DNA from: Chitinophagales bacterium
Lineage (GTDB): Bacteria; Bacteroidota; Bacteroidia; Chitinophagales; UBA2359
Length of the DNA: 51,840 nt
Assembly: GCA_016787295.1 (NCBI GenBank)
Contig: JAEUUX010000218.1
Coordinates: 1-51,840, forward strand
Direction: 5' to 3'
How positions within the stretch are numbered: the stretch's first letter is position 1; each line of letters starts with the position of its first letter. Positions 25,031-34,799 of the stretch are shown piece by piece. The notes beneath the pieces were generated by a model, which did not search any database, was not told where the DNA came from, and worked only from the letters and a program-made list of their open reading frames with translations. The position numbers and the translations under genes were made by a program.

Positions 25031-26371
25031 ATGCAAACAATAACTTTTTATTTTGCTACTCTTGCCATATTTTTTGCTTTTGGTGGGAGTATACTATTAA
25101 TATTGTGGCAACACATCAAACAACAGAGTGCTGTTCATGCCAATGCCTATCTATTTCTGTTTTTGGCACTTTTTACGCTATCTTTATCATCTGTCCATTT
25201 CTTTGTATCCTCACATGAAGACGAAGCCATTAAGATATTGGTAGAGCGCATTTTATCTGCTGTCAGCAATATGTTCTTGGTGTTGTCTTTACCTTTTTTT
25301 AGTACCTATTCCAGCAATAAAACAAACAAATACATCTCCGAATATACTCCCATGATGGTCGTGTTGTTTTTTTCTGGTTTATTTGTGTTATTTTCATTGC
25401 TTTTTGAGTGGAAAATAGGGCGGCTCGCCCTTGGAAAAACGATAGTGATTTCGCTCGAAACGGCTATTACTGCCTTAGTGCTTTTGGTTTTTGGCTATCG
25501 TCTTAGCCAAGTGTTTAATCAACAAACCTTTGCTGCTGCTTTCCGCTATCTTGTTTATACCGTGTTCTTCGTTTTGGTGGGGTCACAAATCGTCATTGCT
25601 ATCAATCAATTGCTATACCTACCTTTATTAGCCAATAATGTTCCCTATATTGTCTTTCCTATTTTTGTGGGTTTCCTTTGTTTTACTGCGCTGATAATGG
25701 TGGCAGGAATAAGTACTTTTTTGATGCACCAAACACAACTCGTCCAACAAAAACACGAACAAGAAGCACTACAATATCGACACCAACAACAAGAACAGCA
25801 AACACTCCTACAACAACAAGCACACACCATCAAACAACTCCAAGAACAGCTCGAGCAAACATCACCTATCGCACCTACGCTGTCACCTATTCATCATGCA
25901 GAAAGCATAATGCCCCTCTCCCACTCCACTTCCGACTTTATGGTGTCTGATAACGAAAATTACCTCACTATTGGTTATGAGCAACAACTCTATTTTTTTC
26001 AGTTACACTTGCCTAAGTGCGGCATTAGGACGTTTCGGTATGAAAACTACAAATTGGTCAATGGTTTTTTGTTCCTATTGTTCTATGCTGTGGCACAAAA
26101 GCAAAAAAAATACCACCAAAAAACCACCCTCAACGGCTATTCTATTGCTATGTTTAACAATACGCTTATTCAAGCCATTAATACGCAACTCATTGACGCA
26201 GGTTTCGAGAAAATTGTGAAAGAAGATTTATTAGTAAGAACACGACAAGGCAGATTTGAACTCACCATCGACTCTCAAAACATCGCTATTGTTGGCATAG
26301 AAAGCATTCAGAAAGATAGCGACCGCAATTCCATCGAGTCTATCTTATCTATGCTCGATACCGACCTATAG
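25031..26371 (+). CDS. Polytopic membrane protein with cytoplasmic glutamine-rich coiled coil
   Basis: The 446-residue protein has about seven membrane helices in the first 235 residues, starting ITFYFATLAIFFAFGGSILL. A Q/H/E-rich coiled coil (about 237-280) follows, then a C-terminal domain of about 150 residues with strands such as ENYLTIGYEQQLYFF and GRFELTIDSQNIAIVGIES. The layout (7TM, coiled coil, output domain) resembles sensor proteins of the 7TMR type, but I see no histidine-kinase, GGDEF or LytTR motif. I do not recognise the family. It is a single plus-strand gene with no clear operon partner. Confidence 0.5.
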   Translation: MQTITFYFATLAIFFAFGGSILLILWQHIKQQSAVHANAYLFLFLALFTLSLSSVHFFVSSHEDEAIKILVERILSAVSNMFLVLSLPFFSTYSSNKTNKYISEYTPMMVVLFFSGLFVLFSLLFEWKIGRLALGKTIVISLETAITALVLLVFGYRLSQVFNQQTFAAAFRYLVYTVFFVLVGSQIVIAINQLLYLPLLANNVPYIVFPIFVGFLCFTALIMVAGISTFLMHQTQLVQQKHEQEALQYRHQQQEQQTLLQQQAHTIKQLQEQLEQTSPIAPTLSPIHHAESIMPLSHSTSDFMVSDNENYLTIGYEQQLYFFQLHLPKCGIRTFRYENYKLVNGFLFLLFYAVAQKQKKYHQKTTLNGYSIAMFNNTLIQAINTQLIDAGFEKIVKEDLLVRTRQGRFELTIDSQNIAIVGIESIQKDSDRNSIESILSMLDTDL

Positions 26372-26690
26372 TATTTTGCGTTCGCCTTACTGTTGTTTGC
26401 TTGTTTTATGCTTTAGCTTTGTTTAGACCGACTCCCGAAAAATTAATGTTGCTATTGTTTTTCGCAACCAACACCAATTCCTTCCTCACCTTTCTACGCT
26501 TACTATACTTTCAGGTTTAGGGCATTATAGTTAGCACATAATGGTATTTGAAAATCTTTGCTTATTCCCAAACCTTGACAAATCCTACAGACAGCACGAC
26601 TCCTCCCAAAGTACGATATTTGCAATGATTTGTTATTTTCCCATCTGCAAGTACTCCAAAGAACAGCTAATTTTGTGTTTTTCCTTTATT

Positions 26691-26732
26691 TACAGTTCAT
26701 TTTCAATACTGAAAGTGAACTGTATTTTTTTT
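26691..26732 (+). terminator. Rho-independent terminator
   Basis: A stem of about 13 bp with two mismatches or wobbles (ACAGTTCATTTTC against GAAAGTGAACTGT, loop AATACT) is followed by eight T residues. It is about 320 bases after the membrane-protein gene. Confidence 0.75.
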
Positions 26733-26789
26733 GCCCTATATTTTCAAGTTATTTACCATAAAAAATTTTTTTTCATAATTTACCTTCGC

Positions 26790-26797
26790 TACTTTTG
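26790..26797 (+). promoter_or_regulatory. -7 promoter box (TACTTTTG)
   Basis: TAnnTTTG element 44 bases upstream of the secreted-protein start at 26841. Confidence 0.5.
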
Positions 26798-26840
26798 TGT
26801 TTTGCAATAACAATTGTATAAACTCAAAAAAAAATCCCCT

Positions 26841-29453
26841 ATGTCAAAAAACAGTACCATTATTACGGATCATTATCTGTTATTATTACCCTTATATTTC
26901 TGGCTTTTGGTTGCTATTGCAGCTAATGCCCAAACTTTCAATGCTTCCACTACTTTCCCTTTCAATGTTGATGGAGCAAACGGTTCGTGCGCTACTCCCG
27001 GTAGCGGAACACCCAATGTTGTCACTGTTCCTGTATCGGGTATCGGCACATTGAGCAGTGGTTTTGCCCTTACGCAGGTGCGCGTCACAATGACTGATTG
27101 TGGTAGCGGCACAAAAAACATGAACGCAGTGGCTTTTCGTGTTATGGCTCCCGGTGGCACTTGTGTTGGTGTCTATAATGGTGGCTTATCAACGGTGGCA
27201 ACAGGTTCTCACACCCTCAATTTGGTCTCCTCCGAAACTTGTCTTAACAACCCCGCTACTGCCAACGACCCTACCAGCGGAGCAACAGCAGGCACATCGG
27301 GCAATTATGGTTTTTTTAATGCCCAATTTGGTGGAACAGGCACTAATCTCACTTCCTCTTTCACTGGTATCAATGCTAATGGCAATTGGCAAATTATCTT
27401 CTCCGAAAGTACAGCATCTGCTCCTTGTATTGCGGGAGCTTCTTTGGTTTTTGGAGACCCTACTACAAGTGATCAAAGCGCCAACGGCAATACTTGTGCT
27501 GCCCCTATCGTTTGGACAGGTTCGCCTATCTGTGCTTCTACCAACAGCAAGACGGGTGAAATTAATTCACCGGGTTCTAACACAGGGCAAGGCGACTTGA
27601 CTTTATCTACTTTTGCTAATGGCACTTGTGCTTGGAATGCTAACAATAACAACGACGTTTGGATAAAATTCACTCCCACCAACACCAATGTCTGCATCTC
27701 TATTAGTGGTTTGGACTTTAGTTTGCAATCTATTATTGTCACAAATCCGAGCGGCGACGGCAGCACTTGTACTGCCAATGGCGAACAATGGAACGTCGTA
27801 TCATGTCCGCGAGACGCTATTTATACTACTACATCTGGCTCACAACTTAACCAACAACACTGCTTCACGGCTACGGTAGGCAATACCTATTATTTGGTCG
27901 TTGATGGCAATGGTGGCGCTGAATCTTCTTTTTATATTTCGGGCGTATCGGGTTTTCAAGCCACCGATTGCAACATTAGCGCTTTGACGGTGAGCAATGC
28001 GTCTGCCTGCAACGATAACGGCACGCCCGCCGATGCTACCGACGATTACTATACCGCCGATGTAACGGTTTCGTTTACCAATAAACCCACCACAGGCACT
28101 TTAAATCTTAGCGGTACGGATTTGCATAGCAGCAACACGGCATCAAGCATAGCTGTTGGCTTAACCACGACTGCCATTTCCCATACTTTTTCGGGTGTAA
28201 GAATAAAAGCCAACGGCTCTACCACAAGCATTACCGCTGCTTTTTCGGCTGCTGCCACCTGCACCTTTACCAGCAGTAGCATTGCCGCTGTTGCTTCTTG
28301 CTCTGCTGGTGGTACTTGTGGCGCTGCGCCGAGCATTAACCTTTTCGCCACATCGGGCAGCACCTGTAGCTCAAGTGCCATAACTGTTTCGGGCAATACA
28401 TTTAGCAACGCCAGCAATGTGACTGTTACCGCGAATGGAGCAGGAAGCATTACGGCGGGTGCGAGCAGCAGTTCGTCTCCTTTCAGTTTCACCTATACCC
28501 CTGCCACAGGCGAATCGGGTAGTGTGACCGTTACCGTCACCACCAACGACCCCGACGGCGCAGGCGCGTGTGTCGCTGCCACTGCTACCTATACTTTAAC
28601 GGTTGATGCCGACCCCGGTACTGCCGATAATACTACCTCCACCGCTACTATTTGTGAGGCAAGCACCAAGACATTGAGCGGCACGCCTGCCACAGGCACT
28701 TGGTCTATTATTGCAGGAGGTGGATCCATTAGCGGCAGCACCTATACGCCTGCCAACATTAGCACCGCCACCACTGTCACTGTTCGCTACAGCCTTGCAG
28801 CTAATGGCGCGTGTGCTGCCACGTCCGAAGACGTATCTTTCACCGTCACTCCCACCCCTGACGCTCCCACCGCCAGCGTCACCACCCAAGCCACGTGTGC
28901 TGCACCCACAGGCACGATTACTGTTACTGCTCCATCTGCCGCCGCAGGCACTACCTACACGGCTGCGGGTGTCTCTCCGACTTCGAGTGTGAGCAATGCG
29001 ACTGGTATTTTTAGTGGTTTGGCTCCCAATACCTATAATATTACGGCAACGGTTGACGGTTGCGTTTCTGCACCTACTCCTTTGACCCTTGCAGCTCCTA
29101 CGGGCTGTTCGGTGAGTGTTATCATCAGCGACCCATGTAACTGTGCCAACCGTATAGTTGTTGGTGGCGTGACTTATGCCCGCGAAACCATTACCATCAC
29201 CAGCAGCGGTTCGGGTGAAACATGGACTTTGAGCGGTGGAAGTGGTTTGTTTAGTGCCGTAGGTGTTGCTTTGCCCACCGATGGCTCTATCGTCTTGTCG
29301 GGCAGCGGCACTACCTATACTTTGGTGGCTTATGTCCCTGCTAATGGCGTTGCTACCTATACTGCCTCTTTCACCAACGGCGCACAAAATGCCAGCGTCA
29401 ATGGTGGTTCTTGTGCAGTTTGTTGTACAGCTAACAATGGCGCTTGGCAATAA
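26841..29453 (+). CDS. Large secreted Ser/Thr/Ala-rich protein with P-domain-like N-terminus
   Basis: The 870-residue product begins at MSKNSTIITDHYL, with a long signal peptide ending near AIAANAQ. Residues about 25-200 resemble a proprotein-convertase P domain (VTVPVSGIG, TQVRVTMTDCGSG, NGNWQIIFSES). Residues 200-380 resemble the Bacteroidota adhesin domain (NNDVWIKFTP, VVDGNGGAESSF). The remainder is Ig-like repeats rich in T, S, A and G (SVTVTVTTNDPDG, TVTVRYSLAANGAC). No type IX sorting domain is visible; the protein ends in a cysteine-rich tail, CAVCCTANNGAW plus Q. A similar tail ends the next gene. It is probably surface-exposed or released. Confidence 0.6.
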   Translation: MSKNSTIITDHYLLLLPLYFWLLVAIAANAQTFNASTTFPFNVDGANGSCATPGSGTPNVVTVPVSGIGTLSSGFALTQVRVTMTDCGSGTKNMNAVAFRVMAPGGTCVGVYNGGLSTVATGSHTLNLVSSETCLNNPATANDPTSGATAGTSGNYGFFNAQFGGTGTNLTSSFTGINANGNWQIIFSESTASAPCIAGASLVFGDPTTSDQSANGNTCAAPIVWTGSPICASTNSKTGEINSPGSNTGQGDLTLSTFANGTCAWNANNNNDVWIKFTPTNTNVCISISGLDFSLQSIIVTNPSGDGSTCTANGEQWNVVSCPRDAIYTTTSGSQLNQQHCFTATVGNTYYLVVDGNGGAESSFYISGVSGFQATDCNISALTVSNASACNDNGTPADATDDYYTADVTVSFTNKPTTGTLNLSGTDLHSSNTASSIAVGLTTTAISHTFSGVRIKANGSTTSITAAFSAAATCTFTSSSIAAVASCSAGGTCGAAPSINLFATSGSTCSSSAITVSGNTFSNASNVTVTANGAGSITAGASSSSSPFSFTYTPATGESGSVTVTVTTNDPDGAGACVAATATYTLTVDADPGTADNTTSTATICEASTKTLSGTPATGTWSIIAGGGSISGSTYTPANISTATTVTVRYSLAANGACAATSEDVSFTVTPTPDAPTASVTTQATCAAPTGTITVTAPSAAAGTTYTAAGVSPTSSVSNATGIFSGLAPNTYNITATVDGCVSAPTPLTLAAPTGCSVSVIISDPCNCANRIVVGGVTYARETITITSSGSGETWTLSGGSGLFSAVGVALPTDGSIVLSGSGTTYTLVAYVPANGVATYTASFTNGAQNASVNGGSCAVCCTANNGAWQ

Positions 29454-29495
29454 AATATCGGCTTATTTTGGTTTCATTTTTTAAAACAAACAACC

Positions 29496-30146
29496 ATGAT
29501 TAACAAACATCATATTCATAAATTCCTCTCCAAAGTAGCCCTTATTACCATTTGCCTGCTTAGTTTTGGGTCTAACAACAGTTGGGCGCAATGCACCTTT
29601 TCGGCTACGGTGCAAGGAAGTGCTGGCACCACAACGCGCTATTACTTAACCGACCCTCTCGGCAACGTTATCGATGATACCGCTCCCTATACAAGCCCTT
29701 CGGAAGGCAACTACCGTTTGTATGCCGTCACACACGACGCAAGCACCACCAATTTTCCTACCGTAGGTGGCAATGTATCGAGCATTACAGGCAATTGTTT
29801 TAGCATAGACTTTATTCCAGCTATTTGTCGTTGCTCAAGCAATAGTAACAACCTAAGCGTATCAACAACGGCATACAACACCAACTATACACAAAGCTAT
29901 GCCTTGATGAATGGCAGCACCATTGCAGCAGTCAATACCACTGGCACCTTTACGGCTGCCCAACTGACCGCCGCAGGACTTACCACTACTACTTTTGTTC
30001 GGATATATGCCATTAATCACGACGCAAGTGCCACGCCCACCGTTGGGCAAGCCTTACCCAATAGCGACTGCTACGATGCAGATAGTTTTGCACTTATTGG
30101 CGCTTATTCTTGCTGTGTCGCCAATGCAGGTACTTGGATTGAGTGA
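29496..30146 (+). CDS. Secreted protein with two tandem cysteine-containing repeats
   Basis: The 216-residue product has a signal peptide ending near NNSWAQ (about residue 31) and two related domains of about 85-90 residues, with matching blocks YRLYAVTHDAS and VRIYAINHDAS, each followed by a TVG strand and a paired Cys (GNCFSIDF; SDCYDADSF). It ends SCCVANAGTW plus IE, like the tail of the preceding gene (CCTANNGAW). The gap to that gene is 42 bases, so the two are probably co-transcribed. No sorting domain is seen. I do not recognise the family. Confidence 0.55.
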   Translation: MINKHHIHKFLSKVALITICLLSFGSNNSWAQCTFSATVQGSAGTTTRYYLTDPLGNVIDDTAPYTSPSEGNYRLYAVTHDASTTNFPTVGGNVSSITGNCFSIDFIPAICRCSSNSNNLSVSTTAYNTNYTQSYALMNGSTIAAVNTTGTFTAAQLTAAGLTTTTFVRIYAINHDASATPTVGQALPNSDCYDADSFALIGAYSCCVANAGTWIE

Positions 30147-30666
30147 GCGTCATTTGCCTTTTAGGTTCGTTTATGTCATATTGTTGCGCTAATACTGGCT
30201 ATTTAAGACGACAAAACAAAACAGTTACTACCCGCCACAACCCACACACTTGTCTACTGCCATAAGCAAGGTGTTTATGACTGTTTTTATTGTTTCAAAT
30301 TAAATAGACACAGCGACAATAGCAACACAAGCGAAAATCTTTAAACCGCTTTTCGTCACTGCACCACTCGTTATTTCATTGATAGCTAAACTTGTAAAGA
30401 TGCAATGAACATTCTAACTCAATACACAAAACAAATGGTATACGTATTGAAAAAGCAATATGGCTTTGTTCTGTTTTACGCCCTAATATTGTTGCGTTAA
30501 TGGGGTGTGTTGGAAAGCGACGGGAATATGTTGGTTTGTGTGCTACATTTTTTTTCTTTTTGACAAGGTATATTGAAAAACGATAGACAAAAGTTGGTTT
30601 GTTTTGCTCACTTTTTTTCTATCCGATACATTATCAGGAGCTACCTAAATAATGCTTTTGTTTTTT
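30147..30666. other. Non-coding stretch before the repeat zone
   Basis: No gene, terminator or repeat was recognised. The sequence is AT-rich with stops in all frames at short spacing. Confidence 0.5.
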
Positions 30667-30856
30667 AAACCCATATCATGAGCTTTTAGACCCATGCCGT
30701 GAGCTTTTAGACCCATATCATGAGCTTTTAGACCCATATCATGAGCTTTTAGACTCATATCATGAGCTTTTAGACCCATATCATGAGCTTTTAAACCCAT
30801 GCCGTGAGCTTTTAAACCCATGCCGTGAGCTTTTAAACCCATGCTGTGAGCTTCAT
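30667..30856. repeat. 21-bp tandem array A (nine units)
   Basis: The core GAGCTTTTA recurs at 30680, 30701, 30722, 30743, 30764, 30785, 30806, 30827 and (as GAGCTTCAT) 30848, always exactly 21 bases apart. Unit consensus is ACCCATATCATGAGCTTTTAG with ATATCA/TGCCGT variants. On the minus strand it translates as a heptapeptide repeat (MGLKAHD), but with no supporting gene signals. Confidence 0.9.
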
Positions 30857-30860
30857 GCAG

Positions 30861-31026
30861 CCATTCTAAAAGCTCATGTAATCATTCTAAAAGCTCATGT
30901 AATCATTCTAAAAGCCCATGTAGTCATTCTAAAAGCTCATGTAATCATTCTAAAAGCCCATGTAGTCATTCTAAAAGCCCATGTAGTCATTCTGTGAGCT
31001 TCATGTATCATTCTAAAAGCTCAAGT
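30861..31026. repeat. 21-bp tandem array B, inverted relative to array A (eight units)
   Basis: The core ATTCTAAAAGC recurs at 30863, 30884, 30905, 30926, 30947, 30968, 30989 (as ATTCTGTGAGC) and 31010, exactly 21 bases apart. TCTAAAAGCTCATG is the reverse complement of the array A core CATGAGCTTTTAGA, so the two arrays face each other across about 10 bases. Confidence 0.9.
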
Positions 31027-31180
31027 TAGGGTTTTGAAGCATTATAATGCCTATTTAAGGCATCAATTAAGCATTTTTATTAATATGGATAGCCATTTTA
31101 AAAACCAATATATCGCCTGCTAACAACAATATTGTAATTCAAAAAACAATAATATTGCCCTACAACAACACCATTTCACC
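31027..31180. other. AT-rich link between the 21-bp arrays and the long repeats
   Basis: Contains short inverted stretches (CATTATAATG, TAATATTG-type) but no gene or defined element. Confidence 0.4.
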
Positions 31181-31680
31181 CTACAACAACACAATATCAT
31201 TTCACCCTTTCAGGGTTTGTGTTATTCGGGCGGCGGTGACGGTTGCTATAAACGTTTCACCCTTTCAGGGTTGGAATGTGTGTTGTTTATTGCACATTTG
31301 GCTATTTATGTTTAACACCTTTGGCGTTGGTTGGTGCAATATTGGGGTGATATGTTGCAAATTGTCGGCTGTTCGTCGCATTATTACAACATAATGCACC
31401 ACGAAACCACCATTAAATAACACCATTTCACCCAATAACAACACAATATCATTTCACCCTTTCAGGGTTTGTGTTATTCGGGCGGTGGTGGCGGTTGCTA
31501 TAAACGTTTCACCCTTTCAGGGTTGGAATGCGTGTTGGTTATTGTACATTTGGCTATTTATGTTTAACACCTTTGGCGTTAGTTGGTGCATTATTGGGGT
31601 GATATTATACAAATTGTCGGCTGTTCATTACATTATTACAACATAATGCACCACGAAACCACCATTAAACAACATCATTT
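31181..31680. repeat. Two 252-bp repeats carrying inverted two-hairpin elements
   Basis: The segment TTCACCCTTTCAGGG at 31201 recurs at 31453, and the shared ATTATTACAACAT at 31380 recurs at 31632, both 252 bases apart. Each copy holds a pair of ACCCTTTCAGGGT hairpins 55 bases apart, separated by a GC-rich middle (GGGCGGCGGTGACGG). Part of each unit is shared with the 168-bp array to the right. Confidence 0.85.
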
Positions 31681-33516
31681 TACCCAATAAACCAAAAATA
31701 AACCCCGAAGGGGTGATAAGTTTATAGCAAAATAGAAATAACGGATTTTACAGAAACCCTGAAAGGGTGATATGTTGAAAATTGTCGGCTGTTCGTCGCA
31801 TTATTACAACATAATGCACCACAAAACCACTATCAAACAACATCATTTCACCCAATAAACCAAAAATAAACCCCGAAGGGGTGATAAGTTTATAGCAAAA
31901 TAGAAATAATAGATTTTACAAAAACCCTGAAAGGGTGATATGTTGCAAATTGTCGGCTGTTCGTCGCATTATTACAACATAATGCACCACGAAACCATCA
32001 TCAAACAACACCATTTCACCCAATAAACCAAAAATAAACCCCAAACGGGTTGACATTTTATAGCAAAATAGAAATAACGGATTTTACAGAAACCCTGAAA
32101 GGGTAATATGTTGCAAATTGTCGGCTGTTCATTACATTATTACAACATAATGCACCACGAAACCACCATCAAACAACAATATTTCACCCAATAAACCCAA
32201 AATAAACCCCGAAGGGGTGATAAGTTTATAGCAAAATAGAAATAACGGATTTTACAAAAACCCTGAAAGGGTGATATTTTGAAAATTGTCGGCTGTTCGT
32301 TGCATTATTACAACATAATGCACCACGAAACCACCATTAAACAACATCATTTCACCCAATAAACCAAAAATAAACCCCGAAGGGGTGACAAATTTATAGC
32401 AAAATAGATATAACGGATTTTACAGAAACCCTGAAAGGGTGATATTTTGAAAATTGTCGGCTGTTCGTCGCATTATTACAACATAATGCACCACGAAACC
32501 ACCATTAAACAACATCATTTCACCCAATAAACCCAAAATAAACCCCGAAGGGGTGATAAGTTTATAGCAAAATAGAAATAATAGATTTTACAGAAACCCT
32601 GAAAGGGTGACATTATACAAATTGTCGGCTGTTTGTTCCATTATTATAATGTAATGCACCGCAAAACCACCATCAAACAACATCGGTTCACCCAATAAAC
32701 CAAAAATAAACCCCGAAGGGGTGATAAATTTATAGCAAAATAGAAATAACGGATTTTACAGAAACCCTGAAAGGGTGACATTATGCAAATTGTCGGCTGT
32801 TTGTTCCATTATTATAATGTAATGTATAACGAAGCCACCATCAAATAACATCATTTCACCCAATAAAGCAAAAATAAACCCCGAAGGGGTGATAAGTTTA
32901 TAGCAAAATAGAAATAACGGATTTTACAAAAACCCCGAAGGGGTGACATTATGCAAATTGTCGGCTGTTTGTTCCATTATTATAATGTAACGTATAACGA
33001 AGCCACCATCAAATAACATCGATTCACCCAATAAACCAAAAATAAACCCCGAAGGGGTGATAAGTTTATAGCAAAATAGAAATAACGGATTTTACAAAAA
33101 CCCTGAAAGGGTGACATTATGCAAATTGTCGGCTGTTTGTCGCATTATTATAATGTAATGCACCACGAAACCACCATTAAACAGCATCATTTTACCCAAT
33201 AAACCAAAAATAAACCCCGAAGGGGTGATAAGTTTATAGCAAAATAGAAATAACGGATTTTACATAAACCCCGAAGGGGTGACATTATGCAAATCGTCGG
33301 CTGTTTGTTCCATTATTATAATGTAATGCACCGCAAAACCATCATCAAACAACAATATTTTACCCAATAAACCAAAAATAAACCCCGAAGGGGTGATAAG
33401 TTTATAGCAAAATAGAAATAACGGATTTTACAAAAACCCTGAAAGGGTGACATTATGCAAATCATCGGCTGTTTGTTCCATTATCACAACATAATGCACC
33501 ACAAAACCACCATAAA
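31681..33516. repeat. 168-bp tandem array, eleven units with no length change
   Basis: The hairpin ACCCCGAAGGGGT starts at 31703 (counting from CCCC) and recurs at 31871, 32039 (degenerate), 32207, 32375, 32543, 32711, 32879, 33047, 33215 and 33383, always 168 bases apart. A second hairpin ACCCTGAAAGGGT (or the CCCCG form) follows 54 bases later in each unit. Between the hairpins lies the conserved GTTTATAGCAAAATAGAAAT; after them comes TCGGCTGTTTGTTCC-ATTATTA. Units differ by substitutions only. No coding frame spans it. Confidence 0.9.
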
Positions 33517-33527
33517 ACACCACATCA

Positions 33528-33610
33528 TCATTTCGCCCTTTCAGGGTTTATGTTATTTGGGCGGCGATGACGGTTGCTATAAACGTTTCACCCTTTCAAG
33601 GTTGGAATAA
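33528..33610. repeat. Two-hairpin element, inverted orientation
   Basis: GCCCTTTCAGGGT and CACCCTTTCAAGG about 55 bases apart with the GGGCGGCGATGACGG middle, like those in the 252-bp repeats. It closes the right side of the array in opposite orientation to the 168-bp units. Confidence 0.75.
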
Positions 33611-33756
33611 TGCTAACATAAAACCAAAAATAAACTTGTCGAGCAACATTTCTCCATAAGGCAGGCTTGAAACGCTACCTTATGGGGAAGCAAACAAAGG
33701 CAACATTATTACCAAACACTATCAACATAAAACACTATCAACCCTCAAATCCACAA
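33611..33756. other. Spacer to the toxin-23-like gene
   Basis: Contains a short imperfect inverted repeat (CCATAAGG at 33654 and CCTTATGG at 33678) and no gene. Confidence 0.35.
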
Positions 33757-33791
33757 AAAAAGGGATATGCAAACGGCTGCATATCCCTTTT
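33757..33791 (-). terminator. Strong terminator of the methyltransferase/toxin-23-like operon
   Basis: A 14-bp perfect stem (AAAAGGGATATGCA and complement) with a 6-base loop is followed on the minus strand by seven T residues. It lies about 50 bases after the stop at 33843. Confidence 0.85.
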
Positions 33792-33842
33792 AGCATTTTG
33801 TCGGTTATTATAATGAAACACAAACAAAAAATACAGCCCGAA

Positions 33843-34799
33843 TCAATACAAACCCACATCATCTATATCCAATTTCCACCAAAACCGCGCTGGACGCACC
33901 TTTTGTCCCGCTTCATACAAATAAGGTTTGCCATTAGCATCGAGCATGGGTATGTGTGGGTTGCGGGCTTTATTCCATTGTTTCGGCACGAAAGGCATAT
34001 CGTGAATAAATCGGTTTTGAAGAAAATTGCGCACCTGTTCGGCATCAATACCTATCTGTGCATCGACAAGGCGCGGCAACAATGCACCAGCACGTGGCAC
34101 GGCATATTGCCATTGGGCTGCCAAAATGCCATGCGACACATCGGCATAGCGCTTATTGTTCATGTCATAATAACCGTATCGGGATTTAAAAGACGGATGT
34201 GTGCGCAGCTTTCGCGTACCGTTTTCGCGCGGGTTCGCCGTCCATAACACCGACCTAATACCCCACTGTTGAACGCCATAACGGTAGTATACAGCAAGGG
34301 CAGCCGTCCGAAACTTATCGCCACCTTTGCCTCCCCACAAATCATTCTCTATCAAACACGTCCAACGGTAGAACTGCGCGGCAATTTGTCCACTTTTTTG
34401 TGACGTATGTATGTTGTCCTTATAAACAATGAAGCTATACCCAAGGCTATATGCCTGACGAAGCGGGTGGCTCAAGAGGTCATAGAAAGGATTTGGCTGT
34501 TGCCAAAAACGCTGCCCCCAACTCACCACACCACCGACGTAGTACTGCTGCTGCCATCGCCTCAAGGAGGGACCCACGTCTTTCCAAGCATAATGGCATC
34601 GATATCCTACATTGATTTGTAGGTGTTCATAACCAATACGGGCGCTGGCATGAACACCAATTTTGCTCGACTGGCTACCAATGGCAGTGCTAATGCCCGC
34701 TATCCACTCTGTTTGGAGGCGTGGGCTTTGTGCAGCCACAAAAAAGGTGCTTAGATAGAGCAACAGCGAGCAATATGCGACAATTTTTCGGGTAATCAT
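33843..34799 (-). CDS. Secreted protein resembling polymorphic toxin type 23 proteins
   Basis: The 318-residue product (start ATG 34799) has a signal peptide (VAYCSLLLYLSTFFVAAQ) and a body rich in aromatic beta strands (IGYEHLQINVGYRCHY, LAVYYRYGVQQWGIRSV). The C-terminal block has VDAQIGIDAEQVRNFLQN, FIHDMPFVPKQW, HIPMLDANGKPYLYEAGQKVRP and FWWKLDIDDVGLY. I recall this C-terminal block from Bacteroidota proteins annotated 'polymorphic toxin type 23'. The ATG overlaps the stop of the methyltransferase gene by four bases (ATGA), so the two are translationally coupled. It is probably exported to the periplasm or outer membrane. Toxicity is not established and no immunity gene is visible. Confidence 0.55.
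   Translation of the reverse strand: MITRKIVAYCSLLLYLSTFFVAAQSPRLQTEWIAGISTAIGSQSSKIGVHASARIGYEHLQINVGYRCHYAWKDVGPSLRRWQQQYYVGGVVSWGQRFWQQPNPFYDLLSHPLRQAYSLGYSFIVYKDNIHTSQKSGQIAAQFYRWTCLIENDLWGGKGGDKFRTAALAVYYRYGVQQWGIRSVLWTANPRENGTRKLRTHPSFKSRYGYYDMNNKRYADVSHGILAAQWQYAVPRAGALLPRLVDAQIGIDAEQVRNFLQNRFIHDMPFVPKQWNKARNPHIPMLDANGKPYLYEAGQKVRPARFWWKLDIDDVGLY

Larger units (their letters stand above)
26372..26840. other. Intergenic region with terminator and promoter
   Basis: No gene is supported. It holds a strong plus-strand hairpin at 26691-26732 and a -7 box at 26790-26797; the rest is AT-rich with no recognised element. Confidence 0.5.

Noticed and set aside
27189-29450. Long antisense frames inside the large secreted protein
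   Set aside because: They arise from the skewed codon use of a Thr/Ser/Ala/Gly-rich gene; the plus-strand frame has a signal peptide, promoter and domain character.
30645-30842. Minus-strand frame encoding a heptapeptide repeat (MGLKAHD)
   Set aside because: It is only the translation of the 21-bp array; there is no promoter box, leader or signal sequence, and the adjoining array B has the inverse sequence with no matching frame. It does show the period fits seven codons.
31181-33610. CRISPR array
   Set aside because: Units are long and tandem, with spacers that are themselves repeated; no short identical repeats with unique spacers and no cas genes are seen.
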